Positions 21,841-32,148 of a stretch of 64,000 bases of DNA are shown here, one piece after another. The notes under the pieces were generated by a model. It was not told the origin of the DNA. It saw nothing but the letters and a program-made list of their open reading frames with translations, and ran no database searches. The stretch covers positions 1-64,000 of the forward strand of contig CATECQ010000061.1 in the NCBI GenBank assembly GCA_949498985.1, read 5' to 3'. Position 1 is the first letter of the stretch, and every line of letters starts with the position of its first letter. Source of the stretch: Glaciecola sp. HTCC2999. GTDB lineage: Bacteria; Pseudomonadota; Gammaproteobacteria; Enterobacterales; Alteromonadaceae. The position numbers and the translations under genes were made by a program.

Positions 21841-22854
21841 ATGTTAAGAATAAGTGTGATGATAATGTGTTTACTTGTTTTACTAGGTTGCAATAACGCG
21901 CCTTTAGAACAAGAGCATTATTTTTCGGGTCGAACAATGGGAACAACATATAACGTAAAATATGTGAGTTCCGACCAAGATGATCATGTAATGTTAAAAG
22001 CATTGGTGGACGAGCGTTTAATTGATATTAACCAATTGATGTCAACTTATATCGATGATTCTGAACTATCGTTATTTAATCAATCTTCTGCACATATACC
22101 TTACTTACTGTCACCTGAGACAGCTTTAGTTATAGCGGAGGCGTTACGTATAGGTGCTCTCAGCGAGGGCACGTTAGATGTAACTATAGGACCATTAGTA
22201 AATTTGTGGGGATTTGGTCCTAGAAAGCGTCCAGAAACCATTCCGACAGATCTCCAAATTAGTCAGGCTAAACAGCTTAGCGGTTTAGATAAGTTAAAAC
22301 TGACCGGTTTGCAATTGACAAAAAGTGTAGATGAGTTGTACCTCGATTTATCAACTATTGCGAAGGGGTATGGTGTTGATGCGATAGCACAGATTTTGTT
22401 AGATGCACAGATCAATGACTTTCTAGTGGAAATCGGAGGGGAAATGAGAGTCTCCGGTACGAAAGCCAATGGTGATGCTTGGCGAATAGCCATTGAAAAG
22501 CCAGTAAGTTCAGAACGAGCCGTGCAGCGAATCATTAGTGTCGGTAATCATGCTATTGCAACATCAGGCGATTATCGAAACTACTTCGAAGAAGCTGGGG
22601 TACGTTATTCACACTTAATTGATCCCAATACTGGTTATCCCATTCAGCACAACACAGTTTCTGCGACTATTGTGCATCCTTCATCAATGACCGCAGATGG
22701 ATTGGCAACAGCAATGATGGTATTATCGCCGGATAAAGCCAAAGCATTAGCTGAAAGAGACAATTTAGCTTTATTGTTGGTTTTGAAGGAAGGTGATGAG
22801 TTCATTGAGTATCAGTCATCGGCATTTCAACAGCTAGTTACCATGATCAATTAG
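21841..22854 (+). CDS. apbE: FAD:protein FMN transferase (lipoprotein)
   Basis: Lipobox LLGC; GRTMGTTYNVKY, STIAKGYGVDAIA, VEIGGEMRVSG, SHLIDPNTGYPI. Start at ATG 21841. Confidence 0.95.
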   Translation: MLRISVMIMCLLVLLGCNNAPLEQEHYFSGRTMGTTYNVKYVSSDQDDHVMLKALVDERLIDINQLMSTYIDDSELSLFNQSSAHIPYLLSPETALVIAEALRIGALSEGTLDVTIGPLVNLWGFGPRKRPETIPTDLQISQAKQLSGLDKLKLTGLQLTKSVDELYLDLSTIAKGYGVDAIAQILLDAQINDFLVEIGGEMRVSGTKANGDAWRIAIEKPVSSERAVQRIISVGNHAIATSGDYRNYFEEAGVRYSHLIDPNTGYPIQHNTVSATIVHPSSMTADGLATAMMVLSPDKAKALAERDNLALLLVLKEGDEFIEYQSSAFQQLVTMIN

Positions 22855-22861
22855 GAACGGT

Positions 22862-23095
22862 ATGAGTACGTTTATTTTAGCATTTGTATTTTTTGTCATC
22901 ATGGTAACGGCGATGGCGATAGGTTATATCGTCCAACGCAAAACCATTGCAGGTAGCTGTGGAGGTTTAGGTGCGTTAGGGATATCTAAGGCATGTGACT
23001 GTCCTGAACCGTGTGATCGTAAAAAGGCTCGCATGGAACGTGAAGAGAAGCGAGCTGCAAAAATCAAAGAATGGGAAAAAGACAAGATCATTTAA
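22862..23095 (+). CDS. nqrM: (Na+)-NQR maturation factor NqrM
   Basis: Small TM protein with Cys cluster SCGGLGALGISKACDCPEPCDRKK, after apbE. Confidence 0.94.
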   Translation: MSTFILAFVFFVIMVTAMAIGYIVQRKTIAGSCGGLGALGISKACDCPEPCDRKKARMEREEKRAAKIKEWEKDKII

Positions 23096-23119
23096 TCCGA
23101 TACTTGAATAAAAAATTAG

Positions 23120-23164
23120 AACCGTCATACTACTGTATTGATGAACAGTGTTGACGGTTTTTTT
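23120..23164 (+). terminator. Terminator between nqrM and dinB
   Basis: AACCGTCATACTACTGT...ACAGTGTTGACGGTTTTTTT hairpin plus T tract. Confidence 0.75.
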
Positions 23165-24250
23165 ATGGGTGCAAAATTTCAACGCAAAATCATTCATGTA
23201 GATATGGATTGTTTTTATGCCGCCGTAGAAATGCGTGATAACCCAGCTTTAAGAAATATACCGATTGCTATTGGTGGGAGTTCTGACCGTCGAGGTGTGA
23301 TCTCTACCTGTAATTACCCAGCTAGACGTTTTGGTGTTCGCTCAGCCATGTCTACGGCTCATGCGCTTCGCTTATGTCCTGATTTAGTATTACTCCCAGG
23401 TCGTATGTCTGAATACAAAGCTGTTTCTGATCATATTCGTGAAATATTTAGTCGATATACAACATTAATTGAGCCCCTATCATGGGATGAAGCGTATTTG
23501 GATGTCACGGATTCACCTTATTTTGACGGATCAGCGACGCGCATTGCACAAGATATACGACGGGTAATTGAGGCTGAAACAGGCCTAACTGCATCAGCGG
23601 GTGTCGCCCCCATAAAATTCGTGGCAAAAGTCGCTTCTGATGAAAATAAACCAAACGGATTATGTGTTATAACCCCCGAAAGACTTGACGATTTTGTCTT
23701 AAATATGTCCTTAAATAAAATTCCTGGTGTCGGGAAGGTCACAGTGGAAAAATTGAATCATTTAGGTCTATTTACGTGCAATGATGTTCGGTCATTCCCT
23801 TTTGCACGACTCAGTAAGCAATTTGGTAAGTTCGGAGCGCTTTTATGGAATCGTTGTCATGGTATAGACGAACGTGAAGTACAAGTTCACCGTGTGAGGA
23901 AGTCTGTCGGCGTCGAGCGTACTTTACCTGACGATATATATGCGCGAGAAGACGTTGAAAATATCATTGAAGATTTACTACCAAAACTCAAAGCCAGAAT
24001 AGAAATGGCTAATGTGGGTAAACGAATTAAATCACAAGGCGTCAAATTAAAGTTTAACGATTTTCAACAAACAACCATCTCTCATATTCGGCAACAATAC
24101 GATGAAGCCTATTTCCAAGAATTGTTAAGTGAGATCTTATTGCGTCGAAAAGAGCGCGGTATTCGTTTAGTAGGTTTACATATTGGTTTATATGATCCTG
24201 AAGATATTGAACAGTTACTTTTACCCTTAACCGATCCTAATGTATCCTAA
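23165..24250 (+). CDS. dinB: DNA polymerase IV
   Basis: KIIHVDMDCFYAAVEMRDNP, WDEAYLDVT, KIPGVGKVT. ATG at 23165 preferred because the upstream candidate starts lie in a terminator. Confidence 0.95.
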   Translation: MGAKFQRKIIHVDMDCFYAAVEMRDNPALRNIPIAIGGSSDRRGVISTCNYPARRFGVRSAMSTAHALRLCPDLVLLPGRMSEYKAVSDHIREIFSRYTTLIEPLSWDEAYLDVTDSPYFDGSATRIAQDIRRVIEAETGLTASAGVAPIKFVAKVASDENKPNGLCVITPERLDDFVLNMSLNKIPGVGKVTVEKLNHLGLFTCNDVRSFPFARLSKQFGKFGALLWNRCHGIDEREVQVHRVRKSVGVERTLPDDIYAREDVENIIEDLLPKLKARIEMANVGKRIKSQGVKLKFNDFQQTTISHIRQQYDEAYFQELLSEILLRRKERGIRLVGLHIGLYDPEDIEQLLLPLTDPNVS

Positions 24251-24290
24251 CGGATTATAGATATTAAAACAGTACTAAAGAAATCAACTT

Positions 24291-25262
24291 ATGCATTATC
24301 CTTCTCAACAAGCTAAGCTTTACCCTATCGCCCAACACTTACAATCACACTCACAGTTAATTTATGGTTGTATGGGATTAGGTGGTGGTTGGAATACTAA
24401 TACCATCTCGGCAGACGATATAAAGCAAGCACAGGCGGTGATAGAGACGTGTCTTGAACAGGATATAAAGATATTTGATCACGCAGACATTTATACGTTT
24501 GGCAAGGCTGAGCAAGTATTTGGCAAGGTACTTAGCAGTGAGCCATCTTTACGAGATCATATGAGTATTCAGAGTAAATGTGGAATTCGTTTTGCTGGCA
24601 AAGATGGTGTGAAGCGTTATGATTTTAGTGCCGAGTGGATAACTCAATCAGTTGATAATATATTAGCGCGTTTGCACATCGAGCAATTAGATGTCTTGAT
24701 GTTACATCGTCCCGATCCGCTAGCTGATATGGAAGCACTAGTTGACACATTATCCACACTTCATCGAGCGGGTAAAATCAAGCATATTGGGATGTCTAAT
24801 ATGCATGTTCAACAGTTAATTCGTTTTCAAGCATTACTGCCATTACCTATTATTTGTAATCAAATTGAGTTAAGTTTAGGGCATCTGGCTGTGATCAACG
24901 ATGCTATTGAGCCAAGTCATCATTATGATGGGATGTTCGAACATGCGGAAACTCATGATATTCAAATCCAAGCTTGGGGTGCACTTTTTCAAGGACAATT
25001 CACCAAAGAAATGAGCAATGATGTTTCAGTGAATGTTCGTCATACAGTAAACTTAATAAGTGATCTTGCTCAAAAATACGAGGTCAGTAAAGAGGCGATT
25101 GTTTTGGCATTTTTAACTCGCCTGCCTAACGCTATTCAACCGATTATTGGAACCACTAACTTAGAACGCATTGTACGCTGTGCTGAGGTTAAGAGCTGTT
25201 TGTTGAGTCATGTAGATTGGTATTCACTGCTGGAGTCAGCACGAGGTCATGAAGTCCCTTAA
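24291..25262 (+). CDS. Aldo/keto reductase (YdhF-like)
   Basis: DIKIFDHADIYTFGKAEQVFG, LDVLMLHRPDPL, KIKHIGMSN. Confidence 0.88.
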   Translation: MHYPSQQAKLYPIAQHLQSHSQLIYGCMGLGGGWNTNTISADDIKQAQAVIETCLEQDIKIFDHADIYTFGKAEQVFGKVLSSEPSLRDHMSIQSKCGIRFAGKDGVKRYDFSAEWITQSVDNILARLHIEQLDVLMLHRPDPLADMEALVDTLSTLHRAGKIKHIGMSNMHVQQLIRFQALLPLPIICNQIELSLGHLAVINDAIEPSHHYDGMFEHAETHDIQIQAWGALFQGQFTKEMSNDVSVNVRHTVNLISDLAQKYEVSKEAIVLAFLTRLPNAIQPIIGTTNLERIVRCAEVKSCLLSHVDWYSLLESARGHEVP

Positions 25263-25498
25263 TTAAGATTGAATGTTATATATATTAATTCACTTGTTGA
25301 CTAGTATTCATCGTGTGAATACTAAGTCTCATTTTTGTACGATTTTCGTATTATCATCCTAATGCCGCATTGTTATTACGGATTTAACCTCCTATGATTA
25401 GTCTGTGATAAAAAAATAATAAAAAACACTCACATCATTTTATTAAACAGGATATCCACACGCGAAGTGTGTGATGTACAAATCCAGGAGTACCCTAC

Positions 25499-27100
25499 AT
25501 GACAATCTCCCAAGATTTGCATGCATATGGCATATTAGAAACAACAGAAGTACTGCATAATCCAAGTTATGAAGTTTTATTTAACGAAACCACTTTAGAT
25601 ACCTTGACCGGTTATGAGAAAGGTGTAGTGACAGAGTGTGGTGCGGTTGCCGTTAATACTGGTGAGTTTACTGGCCGATCGCCCAAAGACAAATATATTG
25701 TTAAAGATGCGGTAACTGAAAATACGGTATGGTGGTCTGATCAAGGTAAAAACGATAATAAGCCAATTACCCAAGACACATGGAAGGCTTTAAAAGAGTT
25801 AGTAACCAGTCAGTTATCTCAGAAACGGTTATTTGTAGTAGATACGTTTTGTGGTGCAAATGAAGATACTCGTTTAAAAGTGCGCTTTGTTACAGAAGTA
25901 GCATGGCAAGCTCACTTTGTTACCAATATGTTTATTCGTCCTACACCTGCAGAGCTGGAAGATTATGAGCCAGACTTTATAGTGATGAATGGTGCAAAAA
26001 CAACGAATCCAAATTGGAAAGCGCAAGGTCTGAATTCTGAAAATTTTGTCGCTTTTAATTTAACTGAAAAAATTCAGTTAATTGGTGGTACATGGTACGG
26101 CGGCGAAATGAAAAAAGGTATGTTCTCGATGATGAACTATCTATTGCCATTACAAGACATTGCTTCGATGCACTGTAGTGCAAATGTAGGTGAAAAAGGC
26201 GATGTTGCGATTTTCTTTGGATTATCAGGTACTGGAAAGACGACATTATCTACTGATCCTAAACGTGAGTTGATTGGTGATGATGAACATGGTTGGGATG
26301 ATAATGGTGTCTTTAACTTTGAAGGCGGATGTTATGCAAAAACCATTAAGCTTAGCAAAGAAAATGAACCTGACATTTATAATGCAATTCGTCGCGATGC
26401 ATTACTTGAGAATGTAACCGTATTATCAGACGGAAAAATTGATTATGATGATGGTTCAGTAACCGAAAATACGCGTGTTTCTTATCCGATTGAACACATT
26501 GATAATATTGTCAAACCTGTATCTCGTGCAGGGCATGCCAACAAAGTTATTTTCTTAACTGCTGATGCGTTTGGGGTGCTCCCAGCTGTCTCTAAATTAA
26601 CCGCTGCACAAGCACAATATTATTTTTTATCTGGCTTCACAGCTAAATTAGCCGGTACTGAACGTGGTATTACAGAACCGACTCCAACATTTTCAAGTTG
26701 TTTTGGTGCCGCTTTTTTAAGTTTGCATCCCACAAAGTATGCTGAAGTGCTGAAAAAGCGAATGCAAGATTCAGGTGCGCAAGCATATTTAGTCAACACG
26801 GGTTGGAACGGTACGGGCGAACGTATTTCGATTAAAGCCACACGTGCGATTATAGATGCAATTTTAGATGGTAGTATTGATGAAGCTCCCACTGCTGACA
26901 TCCCGATCTTTAATCTTACTGTACCGGCACAGCTGGCAGGTGTTGAACCACGAATTCTAGATCCTCGTGGTACCTATGCTGATACTCAAGCATGGACGGC
27001 TAAAGCATCGAATTTAGCAGGATTATTTATCGATAACTTTACTAAGTTTACTGATACTGAAAATGGTGCTGAATTGGTAGCAGCAGGGCCAACGAAATAA
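25499..27100 (+). CDS. pckA: Phosphoenolpyruvate carboxykinase (ATP)
   Basis: [44 protein letters not shown]. Confidence 0.98.
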   Translation: MTISQDLHAYGILETTEVLHNPSYEVLFNETTLDTLTGYEKGVVTECGAVAVNTGEFTGRSPKDKYIVKDAVTENTVWWSDQGKNDNKPITQDTWKALKELVTSQLSQKRLFVVDTFCGANEDTRLKVRFVTEVAWQAHFVTNMFIRPTPAELEDYEPDFIVMNGAKTTNPNWKAQGLNSENFVAFNLTEKIQLIGGTWYGGEMKKGMFSMMNYLLPLQDIASMHCSANVGEKGDVAIFFGLSGTGKTTLSTDPKRELIGDDEHGWDDNGVFNFEGGCYAKTIKLSKENEPDIYNAIRRDALLENVTVLSDGKIDYDDGSVTENTRVSYPIEHIDNIVKPVSRAGHANKVIFLTADAFGVLPAVSKLTAAQAQYYFLSGFTAKLAGTERGITEPTPTFSSCFGAAFLSLHPTKYAEVLKKRMQDSGAQAYLVNTGWNGTGERISIKATRAIIDAILDGSIDEAPTADIPIFNLTVPAQLAGVEPRILDPRGTYADTQAWTAKASNLAGLFIDNFTKFTDTENGAELVAAGPTK

Positions 27101-27141
27101 CTTGTAGGCACCAGCTGTTCGATTAAAAGCATCGGAATTGG

Positions 27142-27173
27142 AGACGGATATTGTCATGATATTCGTCTTTTTT
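27142..27173 (+). terminator. Terminator after pckA
   Basis: AGACGGATAT-tgtcatg-ATATTCGTCT plus T tract. Confidence 0.8.
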
Positions 27174-27209
27174 ATGTCAAAAATAAACTGAATTATTATC
27201 CATTATGTT

Positions 27210-28211
27210 TTATAACATTGGCGGCTGACTAAGATAATCTTGGGCATAAATAGATTGCATACTTTGGGTACTGATGTTGCCACCAGATAGAACGACGATA
27301 ACCGTTTGTGGTGTTGTTTGTTCTGATAACCATGCAATGACGCCAGCCATCGTCATACAGCAAGTGGGCTCAATGTGAAGTTTTAATAAATGATGTAACC
27401 ATTGAGTCCAATATGCTATTTGTGTCTCATTGACTTCATAAAACCCATCCAACTCCTGTAAGAATGGAAACGTTAGCTCACCAACGGATGGCGTTGCTGC
27501 CCCATCAGCGAGTGTGTCAGGTGCGTTTGGTAAGGTATAAATGCTTCCTTGTTGTAAGGATATTGAGGCATCATTAGCATTCTCAGGTTCGACTCCAATG
27601 ACTAACGCATTGGGCAATAATGCTCGAGTAGCCAGTAAACTGCCGCTTGTTAAACCACCGCCCCCGCATGGAGTGAAAACAGCATTTACTTCATGCTGAT
27701 GGGTTTGGGTAATGGCTTCTAATACTGCAGTCCCTTGTCCAGCGATAATATCGGGGTGATTAAATGGTGGGATCCAAACTGTACCTGCTTCTTTGGCTGC
27801 TCTTCGAACCGCGTCATCTGCTTCAGGTCGAGTCGGATACAACAGCAGATTTGCACCGTAGTCTTGAGTTGCTGCAGCTTTGACAGCCGAGATGGACTCA
27901 GTTGAATAGATATCCACAGAGATCCCTAATACATTACCCGCATATGATACTGCTTGTGCATGATTACCTGATGAATTAGCCACAATTTGCTTAGGAATAC
28001 CATGCTGTGCAACATGATGATGAATAAAATTGGTTGCCCCACGTAGTTTAAATGAGCCCGTCCTTTGTAAGCATTCAGCTTTAAATAATACCGTATGACC
28101 AAGCCAAGCATTGAGTAATGACGAGCTCACTATAGGAGTCGTAGTCACATGGTCTTTTATGCGTTCATAAGCGGCTTGTACATCAGTAAACGTTGGTAAT
28201 GTCGTCATCAA
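27210..28211 (-). CDS. Threonine/serine dehydratase-like PLP-dependent enzyme
   Basis: GSFKLRGATNFI, NSSGNHAQAVSYAG, CGGGGLTSG, LSGGNIS. Confidence 0.9.
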   Translation of the reverse strand: MMTTLPTFTDVQAAYERIKDHVTTTPIVSSSLLNAWLGHTVLFKAECLQRTGSFKLRGATNFIHHHVAQHGIPKQIVANSSGNHAQAVSYAGNVLGISVDIYSTESISAVKAAATQDYGANLLLYPTRPEADDAVRRAAKEAGTVWIPPFNHPDIIAGQGTAVLEAITQTHQHEVNAVFTPCGGGGLTSGSLLATRALLPNALVIGVEPENANDASISLQQGSIYTLPNAPDTLADGAATPSVGELTFPFLQELDGFYEVNETQIAYWTQWLHHLLKLHIEPTCCMTMAGVIAWLSEQTTPQTVIVVLSGGNISTQSMQSIYAQDYLSQPPML

Positions 28212-28221
28212 ATTTCTACAT

Positions 28222-30435
28222 TTATTTTAGGTAAGTATCAAAATGATGGGTAATCGTTTTGAACATATGAATTTGGGTGTTTTTACCACGAATACTGTGT
28301 TTTTTGCCTGGGTAATCCATGACATGAAATAATTTTGCATTATCTTGGAGGTGTTTATACAGTTTAGTGGCATGCGTAAATAATACATTATCATCTGCCA
28401 TCCCATGATAAATTAATAAGTCACCTTGAAGATTATTCGCATAAGGAAACACTGATGCAGCATCATAAGCCGCTTTATTCGTATTAGGGTTGCCCATGTA
28501 ACGTTCAGTGTAGTGTGTATCATATAAACGCCATTCTGTAACAGGTGCACCTGAGACCCCAACAGAGAAGTAGTCAGGCGCTTTGAACATGGCCATTAAC
28601 GACATATAGCCGCCGTAGCTATGTCCATATACGCCAATTTTATTAGGATCGACAAAATCTAAGGTACGTAAGAAATCGACGCCGAGTTTTTGGTCTTGGA
28701 TTTCAATGTCACCCATATTTTGATAAATAGGATCTTCAAAGGCCTTGCCTCGATAGTTCGAGCCACGGTTATCGATACTAAATACAACATAGCCCTGCTG
28801 CGCCCAGTACTGAAACATTAATCCTCGATTGCCACCCCAACGATTGGTAACGACTTGTGCGATAGGACCACCATAATGATACACAATAACCGGGTGCTTA
28901 CCGGTAAGATTCGTTGGCTTATATAATCGATAATATAACTTAGTGTTATCTTGAGTCTGAATGGTACCAAACTCAGGCTTAACCCAATTTGCAGAAAACG
29001 CCTGTAATGGATGCGTTGCATCCACCGCATTTTCATCTAACCATGTAATAAAACGCCCATCTGCATGATACAGGCCAGTTTGAGGTGGGGTGTTGATATC
29101 AGAAAAAGTGTTCGCATAAACGGATCCGTCTCGAGAGAATTGGACAGTATGGAATTTACCCGGTTGTGTGATCCGAGTAATATCTTGAGTCTTCATATCT
29201 AACGCATATAAGTGTGATTCTAATGGTGTATCTTTGCGAGCACTGACATAAAGTTTGCCTGCAATTTCATCGCTCGCTTCGATCTTAGTGACAACATATT
29301 GGCCTTGAGTTAACTGCTTAATCAGTTTGCCTTCGTTAGTGTAAAGGTATAAATGGGCAAATCCATCGCGCTCAGAACGCCAAATAAAGGCGTCTTGTTG
29401 TGTTAAAAAGGTTAAATCGTCGTGTAAGTTAATCCACGTATTGCTGCGCTCTGTGAGTAGTACTTTAGAAGATTGCTTGGATACAGAAAAAGCATACAAC
29501 GAGAGGGTTTTCTGATCACGGGATTGGACTTGATAAGATAATAAGTCAGCATTGTTTGTCCACTTGACTCTGGGTAGGTAAATATCGTTGTCTTTCCCTA
29601 AATCGACGGCGACGCGTTTAGCGGTATTAATATCTTGTACAAATAACTCCACTAATACATTAGGTGAACCCGCTTTAGGGTATTTCTGCTGAATCATAGT
29701 AATGCGCTCTGCATATATCTCTGACCGAGTAATAATATCGACAGGCGTCTCATCAATACGCGTAAAAGCAATGTTAGTTTCATCAGGTGACCACCAATAC
29801 CCCGTCAAACGACTCATCTCTTCTTGAGCAACAAACTCCGCCATACCAAATTTGATGTTGTCACCACCTGTTGTAGTAATGGCGGTTTCTTTACCAGAGC
29901 TAATATGCTTGATAATGATATTTTGGTCACGGATAAAAGAAATATAATTGCCTTTAGGCGAGAATTTGATATCGGTTTCAAATTCTGGTGTCGCTAAGAG
30001 TCGTTGTGCGTTTGGTTCGCCTAAACGATAGTAAAATGCATCACCAGCAAGGGGAAATAATAGTGCTTTGCCATCTGGAGACCACGTATAAGATACAATT
30101 CCTGAGCCAGATAATCGCATACGCTCGCGGCGTGCTTTTTCTTCATCTGAAAGGTTTTCGTCACCTTGATGCAAGTCATCTGCATCAAATAATAGACGTG
30201 AATGTTGGTCCTTAATATTATATTCCCATAAATCATAACGGCTGGTATCTGTGTGTTTAGCACGGATGAATGTGACTCGTTTACCATCTGGAGAGAGTTT
30301 CACCAATCTTGGAGTCGTTCCATGTAATGCAGGGGCACTAAAAATACGTTCGATACTAAGATTATTGGCACTGTGAGATTCGCTTGGTAACAAGCTATAC
30401 AGAGCGATTATTGTGATGATGAGACTCTTTTTCAT
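28222..30435 (-). CDS. S9 family prolyl oligopeptidase / dipeptidyl-peptidase IV-like peptidase
   Basis: Signal peptide MKKSLIITIIALYS, DPPIV N-terminal propeller, catalytic GHSYGGYMS, D and H residues. Start at the internal ATG preferred. Confidence 0.92.
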   Translation of the reverse strand: MKKSLIITIIALYSLLPSESHSANNLSIERIFSAPALHGTTPRLVKLSPDGKRVTFIRAKHTDTSRYDLWEYNIKDQHSRLLFDADDLHQGDENLSDEEKARRERMRLSGSGIVSYTWSPDGKALLFPLAGDAFYYRLGEPNAQRLLATPEFETDIKFSPKGNYISFIRDQNIIIKHISSGKETAITTTGGDNIKFGMAEFVAQEEMSRLTGYWWSPDETNIAFTRIDETPVDIITRSEIYAERITMIQQKYPKAGSPNVLVELFVQDINTAKRVAVDLGKDNDIYLPRVKWTNNADLLSYQVQSRDQKTLSLYAFSVSKQSSKVLLTERSNTWINLHDDLTFLTQQDAFIWRSERDGFAHLYLYTNEGKLIKQLTQGQYVVTKIEASDEIAGKLYVSARKDTPLESHLYALDMKTQDITRITQPGKFHTVQFSRDGSVYANTFSDINTPPQTGLYHADGRFITWLDENAVDATHPLQAFSANWVKPEFGTIQTQDNTKLYYRLYKPTNLTGKHPVIVYHYGGPIAQVVTNRWGGNRGLMFQYWAQQGYVVFSIDNRGSNYRGKAFEDPIYQNMGDIEIQDQKLGVDFLRTLDFVDPNKIGVYGHSYGGYMSLMAMFKAPDYFSVGVSGAPVTEWRLYDTHYTERYMGNPNTNKAAYDAASVFPYANNLQGDLLIYHGMADDNVLFTHATKLYKHLQDNAKLFHVMDYPGKKHSIRGKNTQIHMFKTITHHFDTYLK

Positions 30436-30517
30436 TGAATTACCATATAGTGACATGACATATTGTGGGTAATAATTTAACATGAATACTTAATAATTCG
30501 AAAAATAATCAAATCAT

Positions 30518-31150
30518 ATGACAGATATCCGAAAAACTGCTTGTGTCATTGGCGCGAGTGGCTTAGTTGGTAAAGCACTGGTTCAGCAGTTATTATCACA
30601 TCCTGGCTATAAAACAGTGACGTGCTTAGTGCGAAGACCACTCAATGCAGCAGACTATCCAGATCCTGAAGGCAAGCTCCAGCCAGTCGTAATTGACTTT
30701 GATGTACTGCAAGATTATCAAGGATATTTTACCGTAGATCATGTTTATTGTGCTCTAGGTACTACGATCAAAAAGGCGGGCAGTCGCTCGGCGTTTAGAC
30801 GCGTTGATTTTGAATTTATTCATGTTTGTGCCCAATTAGCCAGAGCACAGCGAGCAAGAGGTTTTGTGTGGGTCTCGAGTGTCGGAGCCGATAAACATAG
30901 TAAAAACTTTTATCTTAAAGTGAAAGGTGAGTTAGAGTCATCCATTATGTCGATGCCACAACTAGAGCATGCAGTGGCAGTTAAGCCATCTTTATTAATC
31001 GGTCAACGTAATGAATATCGCCGTCTTGAACAGTGGGGGATTGTACTTGCCAATGCTTTGTCATTTTGTTTCATTGGGCCGTTGGCTAAATATAAACCTG
31101 TCCATGCAACGACGGTTGCTGCTCAGATGATTAAACTTCAACCTTTGTAG
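30518..31150 (+). CDS. NAD(P)-binding Rossmann-fold oxidoreductase (HTATIP2/YbjT-like)
   Basis: VIGASGLVGKALVQQLL, VYCALGTTIKKAGS, VSSVGADKHSKNFYLKVKGELE. Confidence 0.85.
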   Translation: MTDIRKTACVIGASGLVGKALVQQLLSHPGYKTVTCLVRRPLNAADYPDPEGKLQPVVIDFDVLQDYQGYFTVDHVYCALGTTIKKAGSRSAFRRVDFEFIHVCAQLARAQRARGFVWVSSVGADKHSKNFYLKVKGELESSIMSMPQLEHAVAVKPSLLIGQRNEYRRLEQWGIVLANALSFCFIGPLAKYKPVHATTVAAQMIKLQPL

Positions 31151-31170
31151 TTAACACATGTCAATATCAA

Positions 31171-31554
31171 ATGAGTGCTAGTATCCTAAACCCGAATGTA
31201 GCTAAGATGGTCCAAAGCATTGAGCTCACTTCATTTACTTGGGATGGAGTACCGGTTCGTGTGCCTGTTTTTTCTGTTTATGCCATTATTCAAACACCAT
31301 TGATTACCCGTTCTGAATATCAAAATAATAAACTTATTCCCATTATTGAATTGGATAAATATACTATCCCGATTGTCGATCCATTTGGAGGCGTGGTTGA
31401 ACATGCGCCAAATTTTGCCGTGGTGATCTCTCAACTTGTGGATAATCAGTTTGGGTTATTTGCTTATCCTGCTGATCATATTGAAGATAATATCGTATTG
31501 TCCTATGCGCAATGGTTGGAAACAAAACCCAATATTCATTTTTACCAAGCGTAA
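31171..31554 (+). CDS. Hypothetical protein, possible divergent CheW-like fold
   Basis: Pattern NKLIPIIELDKYTIPIVDPFGG...FAVVISQLVDNQFGLFAYPADHI resembles CheW beta-barrel segments; weak similarity judged by eye. Confidence 0.45.
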   Translation: MSASILNPNVAKMVQSIELTSFTWDGVPVRVPVFSVYAIIQTPLITRSEYQNNKLIPIIELDKYTIPIVDPFGGVVEHAPNFAVVISQLVDNQFGLFAYPADHIEDNIVLSYAQWLETKPNIHFYQA

Positions 31555-31595
31555 TAACGCTTTTGCTGCTTATCTCACGAATAATCTTTCTCTAA

Positions 31596-32123
31596 TTGGA
31601 GTCGCTATTGGAAACTGTTTGGATTGCTGAGGCTTTTGGCCTAGGTGCGATTATTTTCAATATATTTGGATATCGTAGTAATGATATGCGTCGCTATTTA
31701 GTCTTATCGGGTGGAGCGATGCTCTGTCTGAGTACTCACTTTTTTTTATTAGGCGCAATGGCTGCAGGTATTGGCTGTGGTTTGGCTGCAATCCGCAATG
31801 CGGTCGCATTAAAGATCAGAGGCACTCGGATACTATTATTATTTTTAAGTATTAATATAGGTTTCTTTTTATTTGAATGGTTTGTATTACAGCATGGCTA
31901 TTTGATCATTTTGGCATACACTTCATCTATCATTTTTACTGCCGGTTCTATTCTTTTTACCGATACTGCGGTCATGCGTAGATGGTTTGTGTTTGCAGAA
32001 ACTATTGGGTTAATCTATGCATTCATGGTCGGGAGTGTGTTTGGTTCGATATTTAATTCTGTGAATCTCATTAGTATTATTATAAAGATGCGAAGCACAA
32101 AAAAACCACCAAGCCAGAACTAG
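31596..32123 (+). CDS. YgjV family inner membrane protein
   Basis: EAFGLGAIIFNIFGYRSNDMRRYLVLSGGAMLCLSTHFFLLGAMAAGIGCGLAAIRN typical of YgjV. The true start may lie slightly upstream or downstream. Confidence 0.8.
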   Translation: MESLLETVWIAEAFGLGAIIFNIFGYRSNDMRRYLVLSGGAMLCLSTHFFLLGAMAAGIGCGLAAIRNAVALKIRGTRILLLFLSINIGFFLFEWFVLQHGYLIILAYTSSIIFTAGSILFTDTAVMRRWFVFAETIGLIYAFMVGSVFGSIFNSVNLISIIIKMRSTKKPPSQN

Positions 32124-32136
32124 CGTGGTGGTTTTA
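32101..32136. terminator. Bidirectional terminator overlapping the 3' end of the ygjV-like gene
   Basis: AAAAACCACCA...TGGTGGTTTT with A/T tracts on both sides, between convergent genes. Confidence 0.75.
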
Positions 32137-32148
32137 TAAAAAAGTTTA

